Shown in pieces: positions 45,905-56,850 of a DNA stretch of 64,000 bases (the stretch's first letter is position 1; each line of letters starts with the position of its first letter). The translations under genes and the position numbers were made by a program. This stretch comes from Nannobrachium achirus (Eukaryota > Chordata > Actinopteri > Myctophiformes > Myctophidae), in contig OY997642.1 in the NCBI GenBank assembly GCA_963921795.1, forward strand, positions 45,686,885 to 45,750,884, read 5' to 3'. The notes beneath the pieces are model-generated. The model saw only the letters and a list, made by a program, of their open reading frames with translations, searched no databases and was not told the DNA's origin.

Positions 45905-46652
45905 GATATTGGCACTACTTCCATGTGACACCGTCGTACATTTATAACATAGGGCTGTAGTGAGGTTCTATCTGCATAGCGGCTTTTAAGTGAAGAACAG
46001 ATTGGTTCGTTGTCCCCGTTCTCGTTTTGACTTGTTAATGCTTTTGTGTACCAGTGGCTGGCAAGGTTTTTTTTTCTCAACTTCTCAAAATTCCAGCTAT
46101 TTACTCTGGATGTTGAGTTACTACTTTAGTAACTACTTTAGTGATGCGTTGGTTCAAATTCAATCCTCCTGAAATAAAGTTGAAGCACACTTTCGTTTAT
46201 ACCGCTCTTGATTATCTCTCCAAGAAGCTCTGAGCCAAGGCGGCGTGGCATGCAGCACACTGGCATTTATAACCCAATCAATACTCACCTTAATCTAATT
46301 TAGTAGGAAGTAGTGAACTCTTTTGAATTCAACCCCCCAGCCTCTCTCTCTCTCTCTCTGTCTCTTCCCTCATTGAGCTGTAAAAAGACCCTCTTATTCC
46401 CTCATTCTGGAGCCAGGCTTTTCATTCTACAGACAGATACAATGTTCTTCAAGCCCTGCCGTGACTGTTCTCACGCTTTCTCCTTCGCCGCACTGAAAAA
46501 ACAGGGTCTCTTTTCCAGAGCCCCCCCTTTTCCCTTTCTTAAAAAGAATGGCGGTGGGGTCATGGGTTGGGGGTGGTGGGGGCGGGCGGTGAGTCTAGCC
46601 ACACCTCCCCTCACTCCTGCGAAACACACAAGTGCAAGTATTGCCCCCTATA
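45905..46652. other. No recognised gene
   Basis: Unique-looking sequence with a short CT tract at 46341-46360. Confidence 0.5.
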
Positions 46653-46738
46653 CCCACCCCCAGGGGCGTCACAAGGGGTAGGAAAGTGGGACTGAGTTAC
46701 TGGGGCCCAAGGTGGAGGGGCCCTTATAACTTTATCTA

Positions 46739-46817
46739 TTGAAAAATAGCAGATATACAAGCTCACAGCGCGGCAACGAGTGCCGCGCTGCGAGCTTGTA
46801 GATCTGCTATTTTTCAA
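46739..46817. repeat. Hairpin module, first of pair
   Basis: TTGAAAAATAGCAGATATAC with the return GTAGATCTGCTATTTTTCAA; apex GCGCGGCAACGAGTGCCGCGC. Confidence 0.92.
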
Positions 46818-46999
46818 AAGTTGTGAAAATGTGTGAAAATCTTTGAATATATGTATTTTTTAAGCGAACATTTCTAACTAAAATTTTGCTTCTGGGGGTC
46901 CCTGGAACTAAATATTTTGAGATCGGGGTCCGTGGCCAAATACATATCATCTTGGGGGTCCTTGACATAGGTTTCTTGCACACGTTTTCATGATTTTTC

Positions 47000-47072
47000 A
47001 AAAATAGCAGATATACAAGCTCGCAGCGCGGCACTCGGTGCCGCGCTGTGAGCTTGTATATCTGCTATTTTT
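47000..47072. repeat. Hairpin module, second of pair
   Basis: AAAAATAGCAGATATACAAG / CTTGTATATCTGCTATTTTT: a perfect arm including the compensated GATATA/TATATC change. Apex GCGCGGCACTCGGTGCCGCGC. Confidence 0.94.
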
Positions 47073-47155
47073 CAATAGTTAACATTCATGGGGGGGCCCG
47101 CAGTGAATGCTTGTACCCAGGGCCCAGAATTTGGTGTGACGCCCCTGCCCACCCC

Positions 47156-47876
47156 AAACATTCCCTGCCAAAAAAACATTGAAAGAAGCAAGGTTCTTTT
47201 GCTTCTTCTTCTTTTTTCCCCTCTCTTCTTTTCCTCCCTCCCCCAAGCTGCAGTGAGTGGAGTGTGAAACAGCGGCCTTGACACGGAGAACGTGTCTGGA
47301 CTACCGGTCGCGGTGTTTAATCAGTGATTACATACACATACACACACACCGCATCACATTCCCCCAAGCCTGGCAGCGGCGTGGCAGGTCCCTCATCACT
47401 CTCAGTCTCACTGAATATGGACCGCAGCGCAGCCCCCTCCTCCCCCTGGGATCGCTGCTAACTCATTCTTTTTCGCTTTCTCTTTTTTTGCACCCCGTTT
47501 GAGATATTTTTAAAGCACTTCTCAATTATTTATTTTGTCCGTCCACCCGCTCTCTCTCAAAATCCCATGGCCACACTTGGAAATTTCCTTTGACTGAGTG
47601 TGATTTGTGCTCTCAACTTCATACCAGCAATCATGAGTCCATCGTCAGACCACATACTGTGCTTTACTGCCAATTCAGGCCGCTTATTTGTATGCAAATC
47701 CCGTATTTGAAATGAAAGCCATTATACAGAATACATTGGAAACATTCAAACATACCCACTCTCATAACACTAATATCCCCATCTCCTCTAATCTTGTTGT
47801 TTGACAATCGACTGGGGGAAAAGAGGTGTAGCCATTAAGCATTGATTTATTCTTAGTTGCATGCCGATGTTGATGT
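47156..47876. other. No gene; possible conserved segment
   Basis: CT-rich to about 47240, then unique-looking. The 47650-47780 part resembles 51085-51215 (see findings). Confidence 0.45.
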
Positions 47877-47959
47877 GCACCGAAAATCACAGATCTACAA
47901 GCTCACAACGTACCGCATCGCAATGCGCTGTGAGCTTGTAGATCTGCTATTTTCGGTGC
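47877..47959. repeat. Hairpin module, standalone
   Basis: GCACCGAAAATCACAGATCT with the return AGATCTGCTATTTTCGGTGC. The stem extends to 11 bp of copy-specific outer flank. The right flank GCGACGGCGGTGTACGACGG resembles MITE-M GCGACGGCCTTGTATGATGA. Confidence 0.9.
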
Positions 47960-48250
47960 GCGACGGCGGTGTACGACGGAGCCCAAATCAGGTATTAGGC
48001 TGTAACCTCAGACATCTTGCGGTTTCGACTCCGTAGCTACGGGTGGGCTCTCTCTCTCATCACCCCGTGTTTGCTAGGCGATAATGCCCTCTGTGTGTGT
48101 CTGTCTGTGATGAGTGTGTGCACAGAGATTGGGACAGCAGGGGAACGCACTCAAGAACAGCAGGGGCCACCTCTGACAAAATCTACTGTATGAGCGTTTT
48201 TTCCACTGGATAATATCTGAGTTTGCTACTCATAGTACATATCTGTTTCT
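47960..48250. other. No recognised feature
   Basis: Nothing identified. Confidence 0.45.
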
Positions 48251-48258
48251 GTCTATAT

Positions 48259-48701
48259 CAGTGGTTCTCAACCTTTTCAGCCCGGGACCCCCACAATAAT
48301 CATATTTTAACTTGGGACCCTCCCACTCTGACGAGCACCAAGAGTTGAGGCATTACATTCTTTATAACACGGTTCTATTGTGAAAATAGCAGATCTACAT
48401 GCTCACAACGCCTCACGTTGCGAGGCGTTGTGAGCATGTAGATCTGCTATTTTCACAATTTCTGCCTCTAATATTTGACAATTTGGCCAATGTTTAATTT
48501 GTCATTTTAGAGGTATTAAAAAGTCCTTAAATTGTCACTTTAGAAATGTGCAGATACCCTCTATACTCTTACACTTTATGCTGTTTTGTTTACTGTTGAG
48601 AGAGAAAACAATGTTTTCACATTGAGCTAATCATCCGGGGACCCCCCAAAATAATTTGGGGACCCCCCTGGGGGTCCCGACCCACAGGTTGAGAACCACT
48701 G
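48259..48701. mobile_element. Non-autonomous hAT, family C, copy 1
   Basis: Termini CAGTGGTTCTCAACCTTTTC and CAGGTTGAGAACCACTG, the Charlie-like type known across vertebrates. Flanks GTCTATAT (48251-48258) and GTTTATAT (48702-48709) match 7 of 8. The hairpin sits centrally without MITE-M ends around it. Confidence 0.9.
48377..48459. repeat. Hairpin module, perfect 38-bp arms
   Basis: ATTGTGAAAATAGCAGATCT onward forms a perfect 38-bp arm; loop ACGTTGC; exact complement to 48459. ACATGCTC / GAGCATGT is a compensated variant of ACAAGCTC / GAGCTTGT. Confidence 0.97.
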
Positions 48702-48709
48702 GTTTATAT

Positions 48710-49572
48710 TATATCACATGACTCTTGGCACCTATAGGCAAACAAGAACAACACTGCTCTCTATTACTGCCTAAACTAATTGGCATTCAATGCCATGATT
48801 CAACCTCTTGTAAATCACTCATTATGGTACATATCCCATTTACTTTTTTTTTTAACAATCATGCTGGATCTCTAGTAACAGATTGGCCTTGTGGCTGGTG
48901 TGTCTGTAAAGTGAGATTTATGGCCTGGCAAGGCTGCTGAATGAGTGTGAACAAATCAATAGAGATTCTTGTCTGATATACTGTGCCGCATTCAGAAACA
49001 CCTCCGTGGGCCATTGTGTGCTTTGTCCACCTCTAAAGACAGAGAATTCCTCCATTGTTATTTCGTTGAGACACAAGATTCAGAATACGTCTCCAACAAT
49101 GGGCCTTTGTGCCTGCAAATGCTTTCAGAAGGACCAACAGTCACCGGCTGAATGCGTTCGCAGAAAGTACCACCGTTCTGCCTAAACAATTAGAATCACG
49201 CTAATAGCGCGGGGAGGCATCAAGTGCGACGTCGACTCTGACTGTCCAGTTCGAGTCTCATCCCCTGATATAAATTAGAGGAAGGCCATCTGTGGCATGT
49301 ACACCGCAGCCTACTGTAACTGTAAGGGAACAGCTGGAACGCCTCCCCGCGCCAGACAAACCCTCCCTTCTCCCGTCTCTATTAATATGCAAACATCTGC
49401 CTCCTCTGCTTTTACAAGGTGCAAATTTTCACTTTCTTCCAGTGCATCTGCCAGCCAATGGGATCTCAGCTGGGACGCGGCCCGCTAAACATTTACCAGC
49501 TGTTGACCCCGTAGGTTGGTGCTGCTGTGAGGAGAGCCGCCGTGGCAGATGACAGGGGTTAGCCAGCTCATC
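48710..49572. other. No recognised gene
   Basis: Unique-looking sequence without transposon ends. Short frames show no family resemblance. Confidence 0.5.
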
Positions 49573-49634
49573 CTCTACTGCGCTGGTTCTCAACCTGTGG
49601 GCCGGAGGCCAGAAAAAGTTAAAGGCAAATCAAA

Positions 49635-49892
49635 TTATCGTCGTTGTCGGGTGAAAATCTTGTATGTCCAAACCGTTCGTTTTTGCATTTTAAAAATGAT
49701 TTAAACTAGTGAAAACAGCCGATCTACAAGCACACAACGCCTCGCAGTGCGAGGCGTTGTGTGCTTGTAGATCGGCTGGTTTCACTACTTTTGTGCGACG
49801 GCCTTGTATGATGAAGCAGGACTTTACTTTGCGAAAGAACATACAAATTTGAAACTTGGAGAGACGAGGTTTTCACCCGACAAAGACGTTAT
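49635..49892. mobile_element. MITE-M inside hAT D
   Basis: Left TTATCGTCGTTGTCGGGTGA, right TTTCACCCGACAAAGACGTT, with the full central hairpin. It is the most complete MITE-M in the window. Confidence 0.85.
49707..49787. repeat. Hairpin module in MITE-M
   Basis: TAGTGAAAACAGCCGATCTA returns as TAGATCGGCTGGTTTCACTA, with one mismatch. ACAAGCACACAACGCC / GGCGTTGTGTGCTTGT is perfectly paired. Confidence 0.95.
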
Positions 49893-50040
49893 GCTACATT
49901 GGTTCTCCATCAATCCAAGCCAGAAAACAATCTCTGGAAATGGCTGCCGTGTTAGGTGGTCAGAAGGGTGGGCCGCGAACCCTAGCAAGATGTTCAAGTG
50001 GGCCCTGATCCAGAAAAGGTTGAGAACAACTGCTCTATGG

Positions 50041-52103
50041 CCTTAAAAGAAAGGTAAAAAAAAATACTTTCTCCCTATCCTCAGTGGGGGGAGTTGGGAC
50101 AAACCCTGCAGATGTTTGACGAGAACCAGTAAGGGGCCAATTAAGCCTAATTTATACGCCATTGAATGACTGTGTCGCTTGCCCGACAACATCAGTTCTT
50201 GTCGGCAAGCGACATGTCGTACTATACGGGGAATAAACATGCAAGGCTTTATTTACGATGCCTTGACAGATTGGGGTCTGTACTGTGTGCATAATATAGA
50301 AATGTATTTTTTTATCTTGAAGATAGCCTTATAGCCACCAGCTAGGACGTTTTGACAAGGTCATATATTGTCCCTGTATATAATCAAGATGGCCTCTTTT
50401 TCATTTTACAAATCAGCAAAGGACTGCATAATATTCAACAAAAGGTCATCAGATTAGGGAGAGGAGAAAACACCCACAAAGCGTTGGTGATAACTTCATG
50501 TTTCCCTGCATTATAAAAGGCTTGTATTCAACAGACACAGTGACAAGCTCCTGTTCTTTGGAACCTGAGGGAAAAATCAATATCCTTGCAAATGCACCCT
50601 TCCATCGCTCTGTGTCTCCACCCAACTGTCCTATCGTTTCTATCTTACACTGTAAAATTGTGACTGTTGGTTTAACTCTGAGAGAGTACACATGTAACCA
50701 GGCGGACCCCTAGAGGGTCCGTTTGGATGCGTCTGTACGCTCAGAGTTACAAAAGGATAAATTAAAAATGAGTCTTACTGCGGTATGCTCAGCTCCTAGA
50801 ATGGCTCCAGTGATATCTCCCCACACCCAAAAAGGTCTCCAGTATGCTGTCTGACCTTCAACCAGAAAAGCCAGGGCCACCATTAAAGTGTGCGGTTACA
50901 AAATATGACGCATACACATCCAGTAGCACACTCAAATAACTCGATATTTGTTTATTAAAAATGACATTCCCGTTATTGATGGACCGATACTTCCTACATG
51001 TGATTCTTCCTGATATTTACAGTAATTGAATGCATCAATTCATCTCTGTCCTGTTGTGATGGTGCATGTGCAGTACTTGGCACATGGAACCACGCTGTGC
51101 TGCCTGCCAATTCAGACATCCAAAGGCTACATATTTGTATGCAGATTTCTTCTTTTGGAATGAAGTCATTGGTAGCATTTAAACACACCCATTTTCACAG
51201 TGTTAATATATAATCTTCCTTGGTTGCACAGAAAGGGCGATTGAATAGAGAGGAAGGATATAAAAAATGTGTGCCGAGTGAGTGTGCCATGTCCATGTAA
51301 AAGATAAGGCAGACTTTATCATTAAATCCTCAATCTGTGGATTGCAGGATGTGCTTTAAAAGTACTAAGGTATAAAGTATTTTGCCGTTTCAGAAATCAC
51401 TATTTCCATTCTACAGTATGAGTAAAATGTACGTGAACAGACAGGAAAAAAAAACAACTGATTGTATCTTTAACATTCTAACCTTTTGTTTGTCCTGACG
51501 CTGCAAATGCATGGAGAGCAATCCATGTAATACTTGGCAGCCCATTTGTAACGGTGGCTTCAGATGTATATCGGTGTCTCTGGTAAATGTGGCTCTGATT
51601 CACGTCGGATACATTACACTCATTTCTGTCCTTTCTCTGACCCGCTAGGGAACGTCTGCTCTGTAATTGTAGCAGAGCAGAGGGACTTTACGGAGCAGAG
51701 CTTTAGTCCAAAGACTTGCAGGAGCTCCAGGAACCGCCGAGGGAGTTTCCTCCTGGTGACACCGCCGTCCGCCGATCACAAAAACCACTTAAGAGCTCAT
51801 CAAATTTCACCGAAATTCTGAGGAAAAACAAACAGGGGCCCTAAAATTACCCCCTTTTTTGAAACATTTATGATCCGGGGACCAAAATAACATTTGGGGT
51901 TCCTATTTTTCTTTTTGCAGAAAAGGTCTGGTTTGGATTCGTAGCGCAGTTGGAGCTCATCAAAAAAACAACAAGGAGGAGAAAAAAGAGGCGCTGTGTT
52001 AAGTGCGAACAGTTGTGCTTGTTTATAAGACCATATGCTTTGGTATCTTTATTTAAAGATTTCCTTTCGTGCTTTACTTGTGTAGTAGACTAGAGTGTGT
52101 AGA
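50041..52103. other. No gene recognised
   Basis: About 2 kb of mostly unique-looking sequence. CCAATTCAGACATCC and ATATTTGTATGCAGATT at 51107-51147 resemble 47669-47700. No transposon end seen. Confidence 0.45.
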
Positions 52104-52319
52104 CTCTACACCAGGGTTCCCCAAATAGTTTTCCCCAAGGTCCGAATTATGTCTAGGGTACCAAGCCGAGGGCCACAACAGTGCAGGGGGCGAGCGACTG
52201 TGGCGTTTCTGCTACTCCAGCGACAGTTCAGATATCGTCACTGTCGGGCAGAAACCTCGTATCTCCAAGTTTCAAATGTGTACGTTTTTTGGTAAAGTAA
52301 AGCCCTGCTTCATCATACA

Positions 52320-52378
52320 GGATCTACAAGCACACACCGCCTTGCGATGTGTGCTTGTAGATCGGCTGTTTTCACTAG
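52320..52378. repeat. Degenerate hairpin module
   Basis: GATCTACAAGCACACACCGC on the left; GTGTGCTTGTAGATCGGCTG on the right continues to GTTTTCACTA, but the outer left stem is deleted. Confidence 0.8.
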
Positions 52379-52565
52379 TTTAGTACATTTTTGAGCGGTG
52401 ATTAGACCACGCTCCTTAGCATGGCCGTGTGTGTATGTCTCCGTGTGGGTCTGTAGCCTGTATGTAGCCTCAGTTCCACTGACCAAAGAGGGTGCTGATG
52501 AGTCTAGCCTGTTGAGTCTAGCCTGAGCATCAACTGCAATACACACACACCTGCACACACGCATG

Positions 52566-52682
<117 letters not shown>

Positions 52683-52904
52683 CCACCGCTCAGTTCACAC
52701 AGGTGTGATTTTTAATTTAGATGATAAATACAAAATGAAAGGTTTTGGACATATAAGGTTTCCAACCAACAACGACGATATACTAGTGTTGTTGCTGCTC
52801 TTATACCACCATTATTACTGGGGTTGGTGGGGGCCAGACAGTAGCCCCCCGCGGGCCCGCAAATGGCCCGCGGGCCGCCTATTGGGGAACCCTGCTCTAC
52901 ACTG

Positions 52905-53013
52905 TAGAGAGACAGGAAGCCGAGGACAGAGAGAGGGGAGTTGGATTCAAACTGGGGTCCTTGCGCCTCACAGGGAGCATATGGTCTGTGCACTAACTGG
53001 CTGAGCTACCAGG
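52905..53013 (-). mobile_element. tRNA-derived SINE head
   Basis: On the minus strand: CCTGGTAGCTCAGCCAGTTA (A-box region), CCCCAGTTTGAATCCAAC (B-box-like) spaced as in a tRNA gene, then the complement of an AGAGACAGGAAG tail. Anticodon-stem pairing was not verified. It reads as a SINE rather than a working tRNA because a tail follows directly. Confidence 0.6.
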
Positions 53014-53783
53014 CATACAGGCCATATGCTTTCTAACCTCACAAACAGTCCCTCTTAAGTCCCAATAAATGAGGCTAGAGATGTAAATTAATCCAAAAAC
53101 TGGTTCCACATAAAGCACATGCTCCCCAGATTTTCATATCATATGTCCAGCAGTTACTCCATAATAAGCACAACAATCATATCATTTAGTTTAGATTATT
53201 TAAGTGATTAAGTGATGAGAAACAGACGTGATGGATTAATGTACAAGAATGAGACTACCAGTTTTGGGCATATGAAACAAACAACCCAAAGGGGCTTATG
53301 TACACTTAAACAGCAAACAAACAACACAAAACAAGAATAATCCAATGTAAATATATAAAATGTAAATTCAATTAATTTGTGAGACCAGCCATGGATCATA
53401 AGACTGGGATAAACTATTTTATTAATCTTTCCACAATGCTTCATATAAATAAAGGGCACACTGTACAGTAGCATTATTATAATGTATTATAACTATGAGA
53501 ATTACAATATACAGTACCATGAGTATTATGGGTATCCCTTCCTATGAAGTGCATGTTTATAATGCATTATAAATATTTGGGCCCAAAAAACAGTACTGTC
53601 TGTGGAGATTGGCAGAGTGTTGTCTACTTATTATAATGGCTTTTTTTGGGGTTGTTTTTAAACCTGGTTGCTTATTTTTCTCGCATAACCTGGCAACTGG
53701 AGAGTGGAGAAAGTATTTCAAATCGTCATGGCAGAGACTGATGCGTTGTAAAACTAAGAATTACGGTAAACGTTTTAAAAACG
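53014..53783. other. No recognised gene
   Basis: AT-rich sequence with CATTATAA words at 53470-53580 shared with 6450-6620. Confidence 0.45.
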
Positions 53784-53791
53784 TAACTAGA

Positions 53792-53962
53792 GGCCCATAC
53801 CGCTGCGGTCTGGGCACCTAGGCACCAAAGTATAGCCTGACAGCGCGTCGCGGGTTCGAGCGCCGATCCCAACAGCCTTTGCTGCATGCATCTCTCTCCC
53901 CATTTCCTGTCAACCTACTATCCTACCAATAAAGGAATGAAAAGAAATCATAAAAATAAACC
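53792..53962 (+). mobile_element. tRNA-derived SINE with target duplication
   Basis: B box GGGTTCGAGCGCC near 53852, then TTTGCTGCATGCATCTCTCT, CCCCATTTCCTGTCAACCTA and an A-rich tail ending AATAAAGGAATGAAAAG. TAACTAGA lies on both sides (53784-53791 and 53963-53970). The body is the same as at 17590-17730. Confidence 0.82.
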
Positions 53963-53970
53963 TAACTAGA

Positions 53971-54560
53971 CCACCTCACGTGAATTAACGTAGCCCCTGA
54001 CTGATTCCTATTTGGATCTTAGTTGGAAAACAACTGCCATAATTAATTGCTTATCATCAGCAACGTGTTGGCACTGCTGCTGCTGTTGCATCTGTTTAAA
54101 TTCAGCAAACATGAACAGGATCTAATAAACACAACAGTAGACTGAGTAGTGTTCAAAAACATTTTTTTGTAATATGGTAAAGTCTGCAAGACTTTAGACT
54201 TTAGGCTTTACAACAATGAGTCCCCATCACCAACACAAGCCTAGCCAGAGCTTTCAATCTCCAAATTACAACTAATTAAAAACTGGGGACAATGGATAAA
54301 CAGGATACTGTCGATTGACCATGTTATCAACTGGAAATGATGATAATGGAGTTGTTAGGAGGAACATCGACTGAAATGGTGAGTCGCCTAATCTTCAGAA
54401 TTACAGAATTAACAGGCCGCCGTGCCAATGTTGTAATCGTTATGATAGCTTAGAGATATTGATGAAGAAAGATATTGGTCATGGCTGCCATGGAGTTATG
54501 CTGTTATGTGCGTGCAGAAGCACGCTGGGGGTGTTGTGAATGCATGACATGTGTGCCTGT
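53971..54560. other. No recognised feature
   Basis: Unique-looking sequence, nothing identified. Confidence 0.5.
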
Positions 54561-55009
54561 TAGGGGTGTAACGATACATTTTAACAACGTTACGATACGC
54601 ATCACGATACATGGTTGACGATACGATACATGGACGATATTGGGGCATTCATGGCGATACGATACTATTCGATTCAATGATTTAAAATCGATATAGTAAC
54701 TATATTTAGCAAAGAAATTAAATCTGTGTGAAATGTGTCAATAGTGCATGTTTTTAAGGGAAACATCTATTATTATGGATATAAATAAGTAACACATATG
54801 GACAAACCCACACCTTGACATGAACACAGAAATTACACACATTTATCGACCAAGAGTAGCTACAGTATATGAATGGAAAGGTAATTAGACCCCTCTTTTT
54901 CATTTTCCCTCTTAAAATTGCCAAATACAAGGCACAAATACTTAGTTTCCATACAATCAATTATTTGAATTGAAAAACGATTCGATACCGATTACCACAT
55001 TTTAAAAAT
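54561..55009. mobile_element. TAGGGGTGTAACG-type repeat, 3' truncated
   Basis: Starts TAGGGGTGTAACGATACA and has many CGATAC words and ATTCGATTCAATGATTTAAA, a repeat type frequent in fish and other vertebrates. The expected TTACACCCCTA right end is absent; hAT G sequence follows at 55010. Confidence 0.6.
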
Positions 55010-55305
55010 TGCCCTCTTTCCGTGCCATACCTGAAGGCAGCATTCAAGAGAATTGCCTTGTCCAAACTCTCCTGAACTTGAATGCAGCATCTTATGTTCA
55101 AAGAATGTCCCTCTACTCTCTGTGTAGAAATCCATGCTGTTACGCCATATATCCAGTATAGACTTGATTATGCTTAGTTTAGTGTGGTATCACAAACTGA
55201 AAATAGCCTGCGACGCGTTGTGAGCTTTGAGGTCTGCTATTTTCCACCAAAAGGCCCTTTTAGAAATGTCAGCCCCTGCCTCTCTAACATTCTCTGCCAG
55301 TCCCT
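55010..55305. mobile_element. hAT, family G, 5'-truncated copy 3
   Basis: GCCCTCTTTCCGTGCCATAC through CTCTGCCAGTCCCTG matches the right two-thirds of 17765-18163. The left end is missing. The hairpin is collapsed to GAAAATAGCCTGCGACGCGT, then TTTGAGGTCTGCTATTTTCC. Confidence 0.8.
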
Positions 55306-56639
55306 GGCAGCTATAGCAGCCGTCTGGTTGTCTGCTGTTCATCTGTATGTTTTGAACGTACAGTAGAGCCTATCAATGTCTGGTCGGTCATTCGTTTCAT
55401 ATACCATTCTTTTTCCTTTTTTTTATATTTTGCCGAATAATGACATCGTTAAACCTCGCTTCTTATTTCTTATTTCTCTGTTTCTTCGATATAAAACCCT
55501 TCCCTAGACCTATTTGAAACATGTACAGTATGATGCAGTCCTCCTGATCAATTTTCCCAGCAGCCACGGAGAGCCTAAAGAGCGTTTCCTATTTTATATG
55601 GCCTCATGTTTTCTGATTTGAATGGATATGTGAAGTATTCATTACAGAGGTAATGGGTTCTGTCGGCGCATTCTCTCTCCAACTACTTATTACCCTCCAC
55701 ACACCTGCCTGTCAATATCAACGACTTCTCTGGTAAGTAGAAAATACACTAGGAAAGTTTTTTCAAATCTACCGGCGTAGTGGAGAGATGGTATTCAAGC
55801 CTCAATAAAAACAGCTCGATATATACAGTACATTGCATTCCCTTTTGCCGTCAAAGAATCAGACCCCATATCATGGATGCAATTTGATGTATGGATGGTG
55901 GTTGGGGGGGGCTTATAACCCCTCAAAGACCACTTATCCAGTCAGCACATTATGGGTGAGGTGTGGGGAATGACAGGGCGGGTGGGGTGGTTGCGTTGGA
56001 GTAGGGGGAACACGGCAAGTTTTTAAAGCAGGCAGCTTCACACTCAATTCATCACATCCATGTGACAGAACACATTTGAGAAAGGCTCCGGCAGAGATAA
56101 TCAGCATGTTAAGAAAGGGAGGGAAGCCATTATCCAGAGGGAAGAAAAGGAGATTCGTCCCCCCTATGGACCAGCCGGCCGGGCCTTGAAGGAAAAAAAC
56201 GACATCAGAATGACAGTAGTGATTTCCTTTGTTGGTGCTGTGATTGAGTTTTCGGCACTTCTCATTAGGCCTTATTTCATGTGTGAGCACACAGTGCATC
56301 GATCCATTGACAGGATGACCTGGAAGCCACACCAGTGCTATGTGGGTCGTCTGTAATACTGTGATTAATCAGTTGCTTGGTGCAGGCCGACAGAGGCATC
56401 ATCACACTCCACGTAGAGGGAGCAAGCTTTATTGTAATATGTACAAAATAAATCACACCTAGTGTGAAGTAAGCGGTGCTATTCATGAGTTAATTTCATT
56501 AAGCATCCTGTGAAGCTTGGCCATTTGACCCTTGGGCGTACAACAAACTTTGAGCGCTTTGTGTCAAGATGTAGCGTGTCCCGGACAAAGCCAGATGTTG
56601 GAGCTTAGCTCAATGTCAGATGTAGGCTACAATTCACAA
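55306..56639. other. No recognised gene
   Basis: Unique-looking sequence. GTGAAGTAAGCGGTGCTATT at 56463 also occurs near 8125 in a longer form, an unassigned dispersed repeat. Confidence 0.45.
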
Positions 56640-56850
56640 TTTAGGCATTTAGCAGACACTTTTAATCCAAAGCAATTTACAATAAGCAGGCAATAAATAC
56701 ATCAATATAATAAGCAAGATAATATGTCAGTACATCAACGACAATATGACAAGGCATAGGAATATCAATCTAGAATAACAATAACATAGGTAGACCACGC
56801 ACCTACTCAGTAAAAAACCTTTATAAAACCTGTAGGCCACGCTTCAGAGC
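56640..56850. repeat. Dispersed TTTAGCAGACAC repeat, copy 2
   Basis: TTTAGGCATTTAGCAGACAC, AATTTACAATAAGCAGGCAA and AATATGTCAGTACATCAACG match 35345-35480 at about the level of an old repeat. Confidence 0.7.

Larger units (their letters stand above)
46661..47147. mobile_element. Non-autonomous hAT, family F, copy 1 (two hairpins)
   Basis: Termini CAGGGGCGTCACA and TGTGACGCCCCTG. A perfect 8-bp duplication, CCCACCCC, lies at 46653-46660 and 47148-47155. Two hairpins (46739, 47000) flank a segment with GGGGTCCCTGGAACTAAAT and GGGGGTCCTTGACATAG that resembles the interior and end of other hATs such as 37200-37548. Confidence 0.95.
49581..50032. mobile_element. hAT, family D, with nested MITE-M
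   Basis: Left CGCTGGTTCTCAACCTGTGG, right AAAAGGTTGAGAACAACTG: worn versions of CAGTGGTTCTCAACC. Flanks CTCTACTG (49573-49580) and CTCTATGG (50033-50040) match 6 of 8. MITE-M occupies 49635-49892. The body differs from family C. Confidence 0.8.

Noticed and set aside
52938..53013. Functional tRNA gene on the minus strand
   Set aside because: It has A- and B-box-like sequence but runs directly into a SINE-type tail, and I could not confirm a full cloverleaf. The B-box sites at 17704 and 53852 are also SINE heads.
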